This document shows positions 1-6,448 of a stretch of 9,379 nt of DNA, one piece after another. The DNA comes from Bacteroidota bacterium (GTDB lineage Bacteria; Bacteroidota; Ignavibacteria; Ignavibacteriales; Ignavibacteriaceae). Position 1 is the first letter of the stretch. Every line of letters starts with the position of its first letter. Where the stretch lies: the NCBI GenBank assembly GCA_021796135.1, contig JAJYOQ010000137.1, positions 1-9,379 of the forward strand, written 5' to 3'. The position numbers and the translations under genes are program-made. Under the pieces are notes generated by a model. It saw only the letters and a list, made by a program, of their open reading frames with translations, ran no database searches and had not been told where the DNA came from.

Positions 1-96
1 CGGCTATAAGAAATTGATAAAGTGACGGAAGTCTTAAAGTCTATAATCTCAAACATTAATTAATTATTTCTTAAATATTTTTAAAAGATTAGCTCA

Positions 97-104
97 TATT
101 TTTG
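97..104 (+). promoter_or_regulatory. Possible Bacteroidota-type -7 element
   Basis: TATTTTTG fits the TAnnTTTG -7 consensus known from Bacteroidota primary-sigma promoters. It would place the transcript start near base 111, leaving a leader of about 14 bases that still contains GGAG at 115-118. I see no convincing TTTG -33 partner at the expected distance, and this octamer is not rare in AT-rich DNA, so the call is weak. A perfect TATAAT at 42-47 is the alternative, but it also lacks a properly spaced -35. Confidence 0.25.
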
Positions 105-124
105 CTTAAACATCGGAGAATTTA

Positions 125-748
125 ATGCATCACCTAAATATTAAATACCGGATTTACTTTTTAACAATCGGGGTTCTATTTACTTTTGCATTTTCAATAA
201 ATGCTCAACAAACAAAAAAAACAGCCCAAAAAGATTCAAAGATTCCTGCATGGAATAAAGAAGTAAGAGTTAGCCCCAGGGCTTCAATTGAAGAAACTAT
301 AGGATTGACAGATGTAACAATTTCTTATAGCCGTCCGGGAGTGAAAGGAAGAAAGATTTGGGGAGAATTGGTACCGTATAATAAAGTTTGGCGTGCAGGT
401 GCAAATGAAGCAACAAAAATCACTTTTTCTACAGATGTTAAAATAAACGGAAAGAGATTGCCGGCAGGTTCTTACGGATTCTTTATAATTCCTACTACAA
501 AAGATTGGACAATTATTTTCAATAAGATCGCAGATCAATGGGGAGCATTTACATATAATGAAGCACAGGATGCACTTCGATTATCAGCTACACCCGGACA
601 AGCAATATACCATGAATGGCTAAGCTATTCCTTTGAAAATATGAAAGTCACTCCAAATGGCAGCCCTAATTCTGCTGTTGTTTATATGAAATGGGACAAA
701 ATTAAATTGCCGTTTACAATAGAACCGATAGAGAGGAATAAAAATTAA
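125..748 (+). CDS. Secreted DUF2911 family protein
   Basis: A 207-residue exported protein of unknown function. Residues 1-27 look like a signal peptide: basic KYR at 7-9, a hydrophobic stretch at 10-25, and a likely cut after Ile-Asn-Ala27 before Gln-Gln. The mature part carries a DUF2911 domain from about residue 47 to 200, recognised by SPRAS (50-54), SYSRPGVKGR (67-76) and VWRAGANEAT (88-97), the hallmark block of the family. The length is normal for a one-domain member. DUF2911 proteins are common in Bacteroidota and relatives; I know of no established activity. The ATG is supported by GGAG at 115-118, six bases upstream. The gene stands alone on its strand and converges on the macro-domain gene with only 21 bases between stops. 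Family call is confident; a periplasmic or outer-membrane-associated location is inferred from the signal peptide alone. Confidence 0.9.
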   Translation: MHHLNIKYRIYFLTIGVLFTFAFSINAQQTKKTAQKDSKIPAWNKEVRVSPRASIEETIGLTDVTISYSRPGVKGRKIWGELVPYNKVWRAGANEATKITFSTDVKINGKRLPAGSYGFFIIPTTKDWTIIFNKIADQWGAFTYNEAQDALRLSATPGQAIYHEWLSYSFENMKVTPNGSPNSAVVYMKWDKIKLPFTIEPIERNKN

Positions 749-769
749 GTAAAATTAATTAAGCGGTAT

Positions 770-1285
770 TTATAAAATATTACAATATAATTTGTAAGTC
801 TTTTCATCAAAACATACGAAAATGACTTTTTCAATTTCCCGAAAATTTTTAAGAAAGTCATTTACAACTCTAACAGCAATTTCGGAAGCTTCAAGTAGCG
901 GATATCCATAAATTCCTGTACTTATAGCAGGGAAAGCAATTGTCTTTATTCCATTTTCAATTGCAAGTTTAAGTGAATTTTTGTAACAACTTGCTAATAA
1001 TTTTTCTTCATTTTGATTTCCGCCTCGCCATATTGGACCAACCGTATGAATTACATATTTTGCCTGAAGTTTAAAACCGGGAGTAATTTTAGCTTCACCG
1101 GTCGGACAGCCATTAAGCTTTCTGCAATATTCAAGAAGCCCAGGACCGGCGGCATTGTGGATTGCACCGTCAACCCCTCCTCCTCCAAGCAGACTTGAAT
1201 TTGCGGCATTTACAATTGCATCTACTTTCAATTTTGTAATATCACCTCGAAATATTTCAATCTTATTTTTAACTGACTCTATCAT
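770..1285 (-). CDS. Macro-domain ADP-ribose hydrolase (YmdB/MacroD type)
   Basis: A 171-residue single-domain cytosolic protein of the MacroD/YmdB class. These enzymes remove ADP-ribose from protein side chains and deacetylate O-acetyl-ADP-ribose, a sirtuin product. Visible motifs are GDIT (14-17), [19 protein letters not shown] (25-43) and [13 protein letters not shown] (117-129). Asn29 and Asp39 sit where the catalytic Asn and Asp of E. coli YmdB lie, so the enzyme looks intact. It also shares the WRGG-x-QNE segment (86-93) with YmdB, which argues for this subclass over PARG-like or viral macro domains. Start ATG is one base after the TAA of the upstream TMEM175 gene, with only a weak purine-rich SD (AGAGAAAG, 1302-1295), suggesting translation coupled to that gene. 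The true substrate (protein, nucleic acid or metabolite) cannot be told from sequence. Confidence 0.93.
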   Translation of the reverse strand: MIESVKNKIEIFRGDITKLKVDAIVNAANSSLLGGGGVDGAIHNAAGPGLLEYCRKLNGCPTGEAKITPGFKLQAKYVIHTVGPIWRGGNQNEEKLLASCYKNSLKLAIENGIKTIAFPAISTGIYGYPLLEASEIAVRVVNDFLKNFREIEKVIFVCFDEKTYKLYCNIL

Positions 1286-1286
1286 T

Positions 1287-1871
1287 TTATAAAACTTTCT
1301 CTATTCTCCTATCCGGAACTATCCAAATAGCTGCGACTATTACATAAAAGCTAAGGCTTATCCAGGGATTTAAAAATGCTATTATTACTGCCGAAATGTA
1401 TAACCCCAGAGATATCTTTCCCTTAAAATCTTTACCTAAAGCAGTTGCTATTACTGAATCTTTTCCATGATGTTTTATTAATGTATGTGAAAGTATGGTA
1501 TAAGCCAAAGCAGACATTAATAAAATAAACCCGTATAACGCAACCGGAAATTTCGAAAAATGATTCTCCCCCATCCATCCGGTAACGAATGGAACCAAGG
1601 AAAGCCAAAACAGCAAATGCAGGTTAGCCCAAAGGACTGACCCGTTTACTCGCTTTACTACCTGAAACATGTGATGATGATTGTTCCAATAAATTCCTAT
1701 ATGAATAAAGCTAAGCATATAGCTTAAAAGAATCGGAATTAGAGGATTTAAAACTGATGGATTATCTCCAATAGGTGTTTTTAATTCAAGAACCATTATT
1801 GTAATTATAATTGCAATTACCCCATCACTAAATGCCTCTAATCTATTTTTTTCCATATATCCAAATCTCAT
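1287..1871 (-). CDS. TMEM175-family K+ channel (DUF1211)
   Basis: An integral membrane protein of 194 residues with six predicted helices at about 13-30, 42-62, 79-98, 109-129, 151-167 and 168-186. The family signature [12 protein letters not shown] lies in helix 1 (10-21); FSDG is its conserved core. Bacterial members carry a single six-helix repeat and assemble as tetramers, conducting K+ through a pore lined by helix 1 rather than a classical selectivity filter. A WNNHHH segment ends helix 2 (62-67), as is common in bacterial relatives. The start is uncertain: Met6 (base 1856) begins [12 protein letters not shown], where homologues usually start, and would leave a more sensible leader if the TATAAT at 1888-1883 is used. 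With Met6 the protein is 189 residues. It is the first gene of a two-gene unit with the macro-domain gene. K+ conduction is inferred from the family. Confidence 0.9.
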   Translation of the reverse strand: MRFGYMEKNRLEAFSDGVIAIIITIMVLELKTPIGDNPSVLNPLIPILLSYMLSFIHIGIYWNNHHHMFQVVKRVNGSVLWANLHLLFWLSLVPFVTGWMGENHFSKFPVALYGFILLMSALAYTILSHTLIKHHGKDSVIATALGKDFKGKISLGLYISAVIIAFLNPWISLSFYVIVAAIWIVPDRRIEKVL

Positions 1872-1882
1872 AATTATTTAAA

Positions 1883-1888
1883 ATTATA
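1883..1888 (-). promoter_or_regulatory. Possible -10 box for the TMEM175/macro unit
   Basis: On the minus strand this reads TATAAT, a perfect -10 consensus, preceded by CC. No recognisable -35 lies 16-19 bases upstream. A transcript starting near 1876 would leave only about five bases before the first ATG but about 20 before the Met6 codon, which would favour the shorter channel protein. Weak evidence on its own. Confidence 0.25.
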
Positions 1889-1922
1889 GGTTGAATTTAT
1901 TCTTTTTACCTTGCTAATTCAA

Positions 1923-1951
1923 TTGAGAGTGTATGACGTAAATATTATATT
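1923..1951 (+). promoter_or_regulatory. Candidate sigma70-type promoter for the surE operon
   Basis: TTGAGA at 1923-1928 and TATATT at 1946-1951 are separated by 17 bases and each matches the -35/-10 consensus at five of six positions. Transcription would begin near 1958, about 20 bases before the TTG start of surE and ahead of its SD. It sits in the only sizeable divergent gap in the window. The caveat is that Bacteroidota-like genomes may use a different promoter consensus and that AT-rich DNA produces such boxes by chance. Confidence 0.4.
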
Positions 1952-1966
1952 GGATGGTTAAATTTT

Positions 1967-1970
1967 GAGG
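1967..1970 (+). promoter_or_regulatory. SD sequence for surE (supports TTG start)
   Basis: GAGG is placed eight bases before the TTG at 1979. The next residues (RILVCNDDG) are the conserved beginning of SurE, so the TTG and not a later ATG is the start. Confidence 0.6.
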
Positions 1971-1978
1971 TAAATAAA

Positions 1979-2758
1979 TTGAGAATATTGGTCTGTAATG
2001 ATGACGGAATTGAATCAAACGGGATCTTTGCTCTTGCTGAAGCATTAAAAGAAATTGGCGAAGTAACTGTTATTGCACCTTTGATTGAGCAAAGTGCTGT
2101 AGGACATGCAATTACTATGCAAATACCCCTGCGAGTTACTGAATCATTTAGGAATGGAAAATTTTTCGGTTATGCCGTTAGCGGAACTCCCGCAGATTGC
2201 GTGAAAATAGGTATTCGAAATATATTGAAACAGACGCCTGATTTAGTTGTTTCCGGAATTAATCACGGCTCAAATACGGCTATTAATATAATTTATTCAG
2301 GAACGGTTTCAGCTGCTAGAGAAGCTGCTATAATGGATGTCCCTTCAATGGCTGTCTCCGTAACTAGTCATTTTGCAACAGATTTTAGATTTGCAGGGAA
2401 AATATCCAGAATGCTTGCTCTTAAGATTGTTGAAGAGGGATTGCCGATCGGCACTTTACTTAATGTAAATGTACCTGATTTAAAAGAAGAAGAAATATCA
2501 GGAATTGTCTTAACCCGCCAGGGCAAATCAAAATGGGATGATATTTATGAAGAAAGAAAAGATCCGCAAGGGAAAAACTATTATTGGTTAACGGGAAATT
2601 TAATGGAAGTTGACAATGAATTGTCTATTGATCAGCATGCCGTAAAAAATAACTATGTTTCTGTATCACCAATACATTTTGACCTTACCGATTATGAAAC
2701 TTATAACAAAATGAAATCATGGAATATTGAAGAGATGTTAAATGGTAAAAAACATTAA
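1979..2758 (+). CDS. surE: 5'/3'-nucleotidase SurE
   Basis: A 259-residue cytosolic metal-dependent phosphatase that hydrolyses nucleoside 5'- and 3'-monophosphates and, in some species, short polyphosphate. The four metal ligands known from Thermotoga maritima SurE are all present at the same numbers: Asp8 and Asp9 in NDDG (7-10), Ser39 in EQSA, and Asn95 in SGINHGSN (92-99). SGTPADCV (68-75) and YSGTVSAAREAA are also family hallmarks. Length is typical. The start is TTG, fixed by the conserved N-terminus and the GAGG ahead of it. It is first in an operon-like run; its last 17 bases overlap the start of the PhzF-family gene, so translation of the two is probably coupled. Function is confident; the preferred substrate cannot be read from the sequence. 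Confidence 0.97.
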   Translation: MRILVCNDDGIESNGIFALAEALKEIGEVTVIAPLIEQSAVGHAITMQIPLRVTESFRNGKFFGYAVSGTPADCVKIGIRNILKQTPDLVVSGINHGSNTAINIIYSGTVSAAREAAIMDVPSMAVSVTSHFATDFRFAGKISRMLALKIVEEGLPIGTLLNVNVPDLKEEEISGIVLTRQGKSKWDDIYEERKDPQGKNYYWLTGNLMEVDNELSIDQHAVKNNYVSVSPIHFDLTDYETYNKMKSWNIEEMLNGKKH

Positions 2759-3611
2759 AATTAAACAAATTGATGCGTTTACCAATAAAGCTTTTAGCGG
2801 TAATCCTGCTGGAGTGTTATTCGGAGAAGGTCTGGTATCCTCGGAGATGCAGGATATAGCTAAAGAAATGAATCTATCGGAAACAGCTTTTCTAACTAAT
2901 TCTGATAAGGCAAATTTTAGATTAAGATGGTTTACTCCTACTACGGAAGTTGAACTCTGCGGTCATGCCACAATTGCATCATTACATTTCTTATATGAAA
3001 ATAATTTAATTCAAAATGGCTCTTCAATTACATTTGAAACTCTTTCCGGAATTCTAAAATGTAAAATGGAAAACGGGAAATATTTTATGCAAGTTCCTAT
3101 TTATAATTCAAAAGATTATAACGGAAATAGCAAAGCTATTATTAACTCACTTGGTTTAGAGTTAAATGATATTAATGAAAATTATCCATTAACGATATTA
3201 GAAAACGGATATCTTTATATTCCTATACAATCTTTAAATGCTTTATCAAAAGTGAACCCAAATTATAAAGAATTACTGGAGATTTCGGATAAAGGAAAAC
3301 TTTTTACTGCGGCTGTTCCCTTCACTATTGAAAAAATTGATGCAGAAAGTTTTGCACATTTAAGATTCTTCGGTCCATACTACGGAATTGATGAAGATCC
3401 TGTTACAGGGTCGGCAAATGGTCCTTTGCTCTTAATCCTTTTGCGACTTGGATTATTAAAAAGCGATGAGAATATAATTTCTGTTCAATTTGAACAAGGA
3501 GACTTTATAAATTGCAAAGGCAGAATCGGTGTTATTTACGATAAATATAATAACGAATTATATATATCAGGAGAAGCTGTAACTGTATTAAACGGAGAAA
3601 TGCACTTTTAA
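2742..3611 (+). CDS. PhzF-family isomerase/epimerase
   Basis: A 289-residue enzyme of the PhzF superfamily, which has two similar barrel halves with the active site between them. Founding member PhzF isomerises trans-2,3-dihydro-3-hydroxyanthranilate in phenazine synthesis; most genomic members have no known substrate. Key features: IDAFTNKAFSGNPAGV (10-25), the catalytic glutamate Glu47 in NLSETAFL, the ELCGHAT motif (71-77), and in the second half DEDPVTGSANG (217-227). The set is complete, so the enzyme is probably active. No phenazine genes are nearby, so phenazine synthesis is not supported. The ATG at 2742 lies inside the end of surE with AGAG at 2731-2734 as SD; its stop shares one base with the next ATG. 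Acting on a small cyclic or amino-acid-like metabolite is an inference from the fold only. Confidence 0.93.
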   Translation: MVKNIKIKQIDAFTNKAFSGNPAGVLFGEGLVSSEMQDIAKEMNLSETAFLTNSDKANFRLRWFTPTTEVELCGHATIASLHFLYENNLIQNGSSITFETLSGILKCKMENGKYFMQVPIYNSKDYNGNSKAIINSLGLELNDINENYPLTILENGYLYIPIQSLNALSKVNPNYKELLEISDKGKLFTAAVPFTIEKIDAESFAHLRFFGPYYGIDEDPVTGSANGPLLLILLRLGLLKSDENIISVQFEQGDFINCKGRIGVIYDKYNNELYISGEAVTVLNGEMHF

Positions 3612-5761
3612 TGTTCAACTTTGAAAAGATAAACTTAAATTTTTCACATTCACCCTGGTATTTTTTCCTCTTTCTATTTCTATTAGCAGGTTATTCATTT
3701 TATGTATATCAGTATACTATTCCTAACATCTCACCGGTACGAAAGGTATCTTTATCTATATTGAGAACTGCTGCATTAGCTCTTCTTTTATTTCTTTTTT
3801 TTGAGCCTGTGTTAACTTTGACAAAAAAAAACATAATTGAACCTATTAATTTAATATTTATGGATAATTCAAGGTCGATTCAAATTAACGACGGCAGTAA
3901 TAGAGAGTCTACTGAAAAAGAATTTATCTTAGGTTTAAAGCAAAATGATTTAGTGAATAATTCTAAGCTTTTTACTTTTGGTTCTAAGCTTTCTTCATTG
4001 AAATTTGACAGTTTACAAAAGTTGAACTTTAATGAAGGAAGTACAAACATCTCTCAGGTTTTTTCATCTATCAACACCGGTGAAAATAACATTGCTTCAA
4101 TTGTTCTTGTAAGTGACGGTGTAATTAATGACGGTAATGATCCTTCAGGTATGGCAGTAAAGCTCGGAATACCCATATTCACGATAGGTTTAGGCGATAC
4201 TACTGCAAGAAATGATGTTTGGATAAAAAATGTCCTTTCCAATAATATAATCTATGCCGGTTCTCCTACTACAATTTCTGCAACAGTTTCCAATACAGGA
4301 TTTGCTAATCAGAATATTGTTGCAACTCTTTTTGAAAATGGTAATCAAGTTGATAAACAAAATGTATTGTTAAGCGGAGAGGGTGTCCAGAATGTTAATT
4401 TTTCTTACACTCCAAAAACCGGGGGAGAGAAAAAGCTTACCGTTACATTATCGGAATCTAAAGGAGAGTTTACTTACGCAAATAATAAAAAAATCTTTTA
4501 TGTAAACATTCTTAGCAATAAAGTTAAAATTCTAATATTATCGGGAAGTCCTTCTGTCGATTTATCATTTATAAGAAATACTTTATTAAGTGATACGAAT
4601 CTTACAGTAAATTCCTATATCCAAATAACAGCAAACCAATTTCTTGAGAAGGATTTCTCACAAAAAGAAATCGACAGTGCAAATATTTTTATCCTAATAG
4701 GTTTTCCTGCTAAAAATACACCCGAAGAATTGGTCCGAAAAGTATTAACAGAAGTAACTCAAAACGATAAACCCTTTTTAATTGTTTTATCAAGCGGTGT
4801 TGATTTCAAGCGTTTACAGGAACTTCAATCAGAATTGGGATTTTCTTATAACAATATTAATTCAGATTATCTTGAGGTGCAGCCGGATATATCTTCCGGT
4901 GAAGATAACAATCCCCTTCTCCAAAATAATTCTGATAATATTATAAAAGCTTGGAATAACTTACCGCCTATTTATCAGCCTAATATTGATTTCAAACCAA
5001 AACCGGAAAGCGAAATTCTTTCCCGTATAAAGGTCAATAATGTGCCGATTAACAAACCATTGATTCTATTGAGAAGACTTGGCAATAAAAAATCAATTTC
5101 AATTTTAGCTAAAGATATTTGGAGATGGAAACTCGGAACCGCTCCTCAAAATCTTGACTTATTCGATAGATTTATTTTAAGTAGTGTTAAATGGCTAAAT
5201 GCAAAAGATCAATTTAAACAGGTAACTATTAAAACAAGTAAAAAAGTTTATTCGTTAGGGGAAAATGTCGATTTTACAGCACAAGTCTATGATCAAACAT
5301 TTAATCCAATTTCAGATGCCGATGTAAAAGTCGAAATAACCGGAGGAAGTAGCAGCTCACAGTTAGTTCTTAATTCTATAGCCAACGGCATATATACTGG
5401 CTCATTTAAATCCAATACTGCGGGTGATTATAAATTTTCCGGTGAAGCTAATTTAGACGGCAAAATAATAGGAAGTGATAATGGCAATTTCAACCTTGGA
5501 GAGGTTGATATTGAAATGATCAACCCCCGAATGAATTATGATTTCTTAAATTTACTTTCGAACAACAGCGGCGGGAAGTTTTATTATAATAAAAATTATA
5601 ATGATATATATCAAAATCTGAAATTGCTGGATAGAAACTCATCAAAAATCAAATTGGAAACTAAAGAAGTTTATCTTTGGTCCGATTCATGGATGCTGAT
5701 TGTTGCAATTATTTTATTTGGAACTGAATGGTTTTATAGGAAAAAATGGGGAATGTTATAG
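3611..5761 (+). CDS. VWA-domain membrane protein with GATase-like domain
   Basis: A 716-residue envelope protein of unknown function. Predicted order: transmembrane helices at about 17-36 and 47-68; a von Willebrand A domain at about 78-205; an Ig/CARDB-like beta domain (207-298); a ThuA/glutamine-amidotransferase-like alpha/beta domain (304-415); a W504-R-W506 motif; a second Ig-like domain (536-625); and a C-terminal helix (694-709) followed by basic RKKWGML. Charges (Arg44, Lys45 between the first helices; the basic tail) put the bulk in the periplasm. The VWA metal site is complete: Asp85-x-Ser87-x-Ser89, Thr145, Asp169. The layout matches uncharacterised proteins described as membrane proteins with a glutamine-amidotransferase-like domain. 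No nucleophile Cys of a true amidotransferase is visible. Its ATG overlaps the phzF-family stop by one base; comF follows with no gap. Metal-dependent protein binding is inferred. Confidence 0.85.
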   Translation: MFNFEKINLNFSHSPWYFFLFLFLLAGYSFYVYQYTIPNISPVRKVSLSILRTAALALLLFLFFEPVLTLTKKNIIEPINLIFMDNSRSIQINDGSNRESTEKEFILGLKQNDLVNNSKLFTFGSKLSSLKFDSLQKLNFNEGSTNISQVFSSINTGENNIASIVLVSDGVINDGNDPSGMAVKLGIPIFTIGLGDTTARNDVWIKNVLSNNIIYAGSPTTISATVSNTGFANQNIVATLFENGNQVDKQNVLLSGEGVQNVNFSYTPKTGGEKKLTVTLSESKGEFTYANNKKIFYVNILSNKVKILILSGSPSVDLSFIRNTLLSDTNLTVNSYIQITANQFLEKDFSQKEIDSANIFILIGFPAKNTPEELVRKVLTEVTQNDKPFLIVLSSGVDFKRLQELQSELGFSYNNINSDYLEVQPDISSGEDNNPLLQNNSDNIIKAWNNLPPIYQPNIDFKPKPESEILSRIKVNNVPINKPLILLRRLGNKKSISILAKDIWRWKLGTAPQNLDLFDRFILSSVKWLNAKDQFKQVTIKTSKKVYSLGENVDFTAQVYDQTFNPISDADVKVEITGGSSSSQLVLNSIANGIYTGSFKSNTAGDYKFSGEANLDGKIIGSDNGNFNLGEVDIEMINPRMNYDFLNLLSNNSGGKFYYNKNYNDIYQNLKLLDRNSSKIKLETKEVYLWSDSWMLIVAIILFGTEWFYRKKWGML
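5748..5752 (+). promoter_or_regulatory. SD sequence for comF (TTG start)
   Basis: GGGGA lies within the last codons of the VWA gene, nine bases before the TTG at 5762. Together with the zinc-ribbon cysteines beginning only 15 residues in, it supports this start. Confidence 0.5.
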
Positions 5762-6445
5762 TTGGTTTTTTTAAAAGAAGTTTTTGATTTTATATTGCCT
5801 CGCTTTTGTGCTGCTTGCAAAAAAAAACTTGAAACAACCGAAGTTGTCGTTTGCTATAAATGTCTGAAAGAAATTAAAAAAGTTTCTGTAGAGCAATTAG
5901 TATTAGCATTCGGCAACAAATTTAGAGATAGTGCTATTATTACAGACTTCCATTCACTATATCTTTTTGAAAAAGACAAACCGATTCAAGGACTTATACA
6001 TGAGCTTAAGTATCGACAAAAATTTTTAATCGGAAAATATATCGGGAAAAACCTGGGTAGATCGATTAAGAGAAAATCCGAAAACTGGCAGCTTGATTTG
6101 ATTATGCCGGTTCCTCTTCATCATTTAAAACTTGCTGAAAGAGGGTTTAATCAATCATTATACATAGCAAAAGGTTTAGAATCAGAACTAAAGATAAAGG
6201 TTGAGAATAGGGCAATTAAGCGAAAGAGATATACACAATCACAAACAACTATGGATTTTGAGGAGAGAGAGAAAAATATAAAAGATGCCTTCTCCCTTAA
6301 AAGTATTGAAAAGATCAGAAATAAAAATATCCTTTTAATTGATGATGTAATAACCACAGGTGCAACAATCCGAGAGTGCGGGAAATTGTTACTTGATAAT
6401 GGTGCAAACAAAATATATGCTGCTTCAGCTGCGCTTGCCTATTAA
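5762..6445 (+). CDS. comF: ComF family phosphoribosyltransferase-like protein
   Basis: A 227-residue cytosolic protein of the ComF (ComFC) family, needed for natural DNA uptake in several transformable bacteria, acting at the inner membrane after DNA entry. An N-terminal zinc ribbon is formed by Cys16-x2-Cys19 and Cys31-x2-Cys34. The type I phosphoribosyltransferase domain contains PVPLH (116-120), ERGFNQS (126-132) and the PRPP-binding loop LIDDVITTGAT (192-202), all intact. Length is typical. It starts with TTG directly after the TAG of the VWA gene, with GGGGA at 5748-5752 as SD, and is the last gene of the run, ending three bases from the convergent argS stop. No ComFA helicase or other competence gene is in the window. 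Family is confident; competence in this organism is inference, since comF is also kept by bacteria not known to be transformable. Confidence 0.94.
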   Translation: MVFLKEVFDFILPRFCAACKKKLETTEVVVCYKCLKEIKKVSVEQLVLAFGNKFRDSAIITDFHSLYLFEKDKPIQGLIHELKYRQKFLIGKYIGKNLGRSIKRKSENWQLDLIMPVPLHHLKLAERGFNQSLYIAKGLESELKIKVENRAIKRKRYTQSQTTMDFEEREKNIKDAFSLKSIEKIRNKNILLIDDVITTGATIRECGKLLLDNGANKIYAASAALAY

Positions 6446-6448
6446 TTT

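Noticed and set aside
2..25. Frame ending in TGA at 23-25 (GYKKLIK) as the tail of an upstream gene
   Set aside because: Seven residues at the window edge carry no recognisable signal, and other frames close just as readily.
770..1285. Macro-domain gene as part of a DarTG-like toxin-antitoxin system
   Set aside because: No ADP-ribosyltransferase toxin gene is adjacent; the partner is a K+ channel gene and the sequence resembles YmdB rather than DarG.
1959..1967. TAAATTTTG as a Bacteroidota -7 box for surE
   Set aside because: It has one base too many for TAnnTTTG and overlaps the surE SD, leaving no room for a leader.
2742..3611. Phenazine biosynthesis locus based on the PhzF-family gene
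   Set aside because: No other phz gene is present, and most PhzF-family proteins are not in phenazine pathways.
3961..3992. TTCTAAGCTTT occurring twice 21 bases apart
   Set aside because: It lies inside the VWA coding sequence and encodes two similar Ser-Lys-Leu segments; two copies only, with no sign of a wider repeat.
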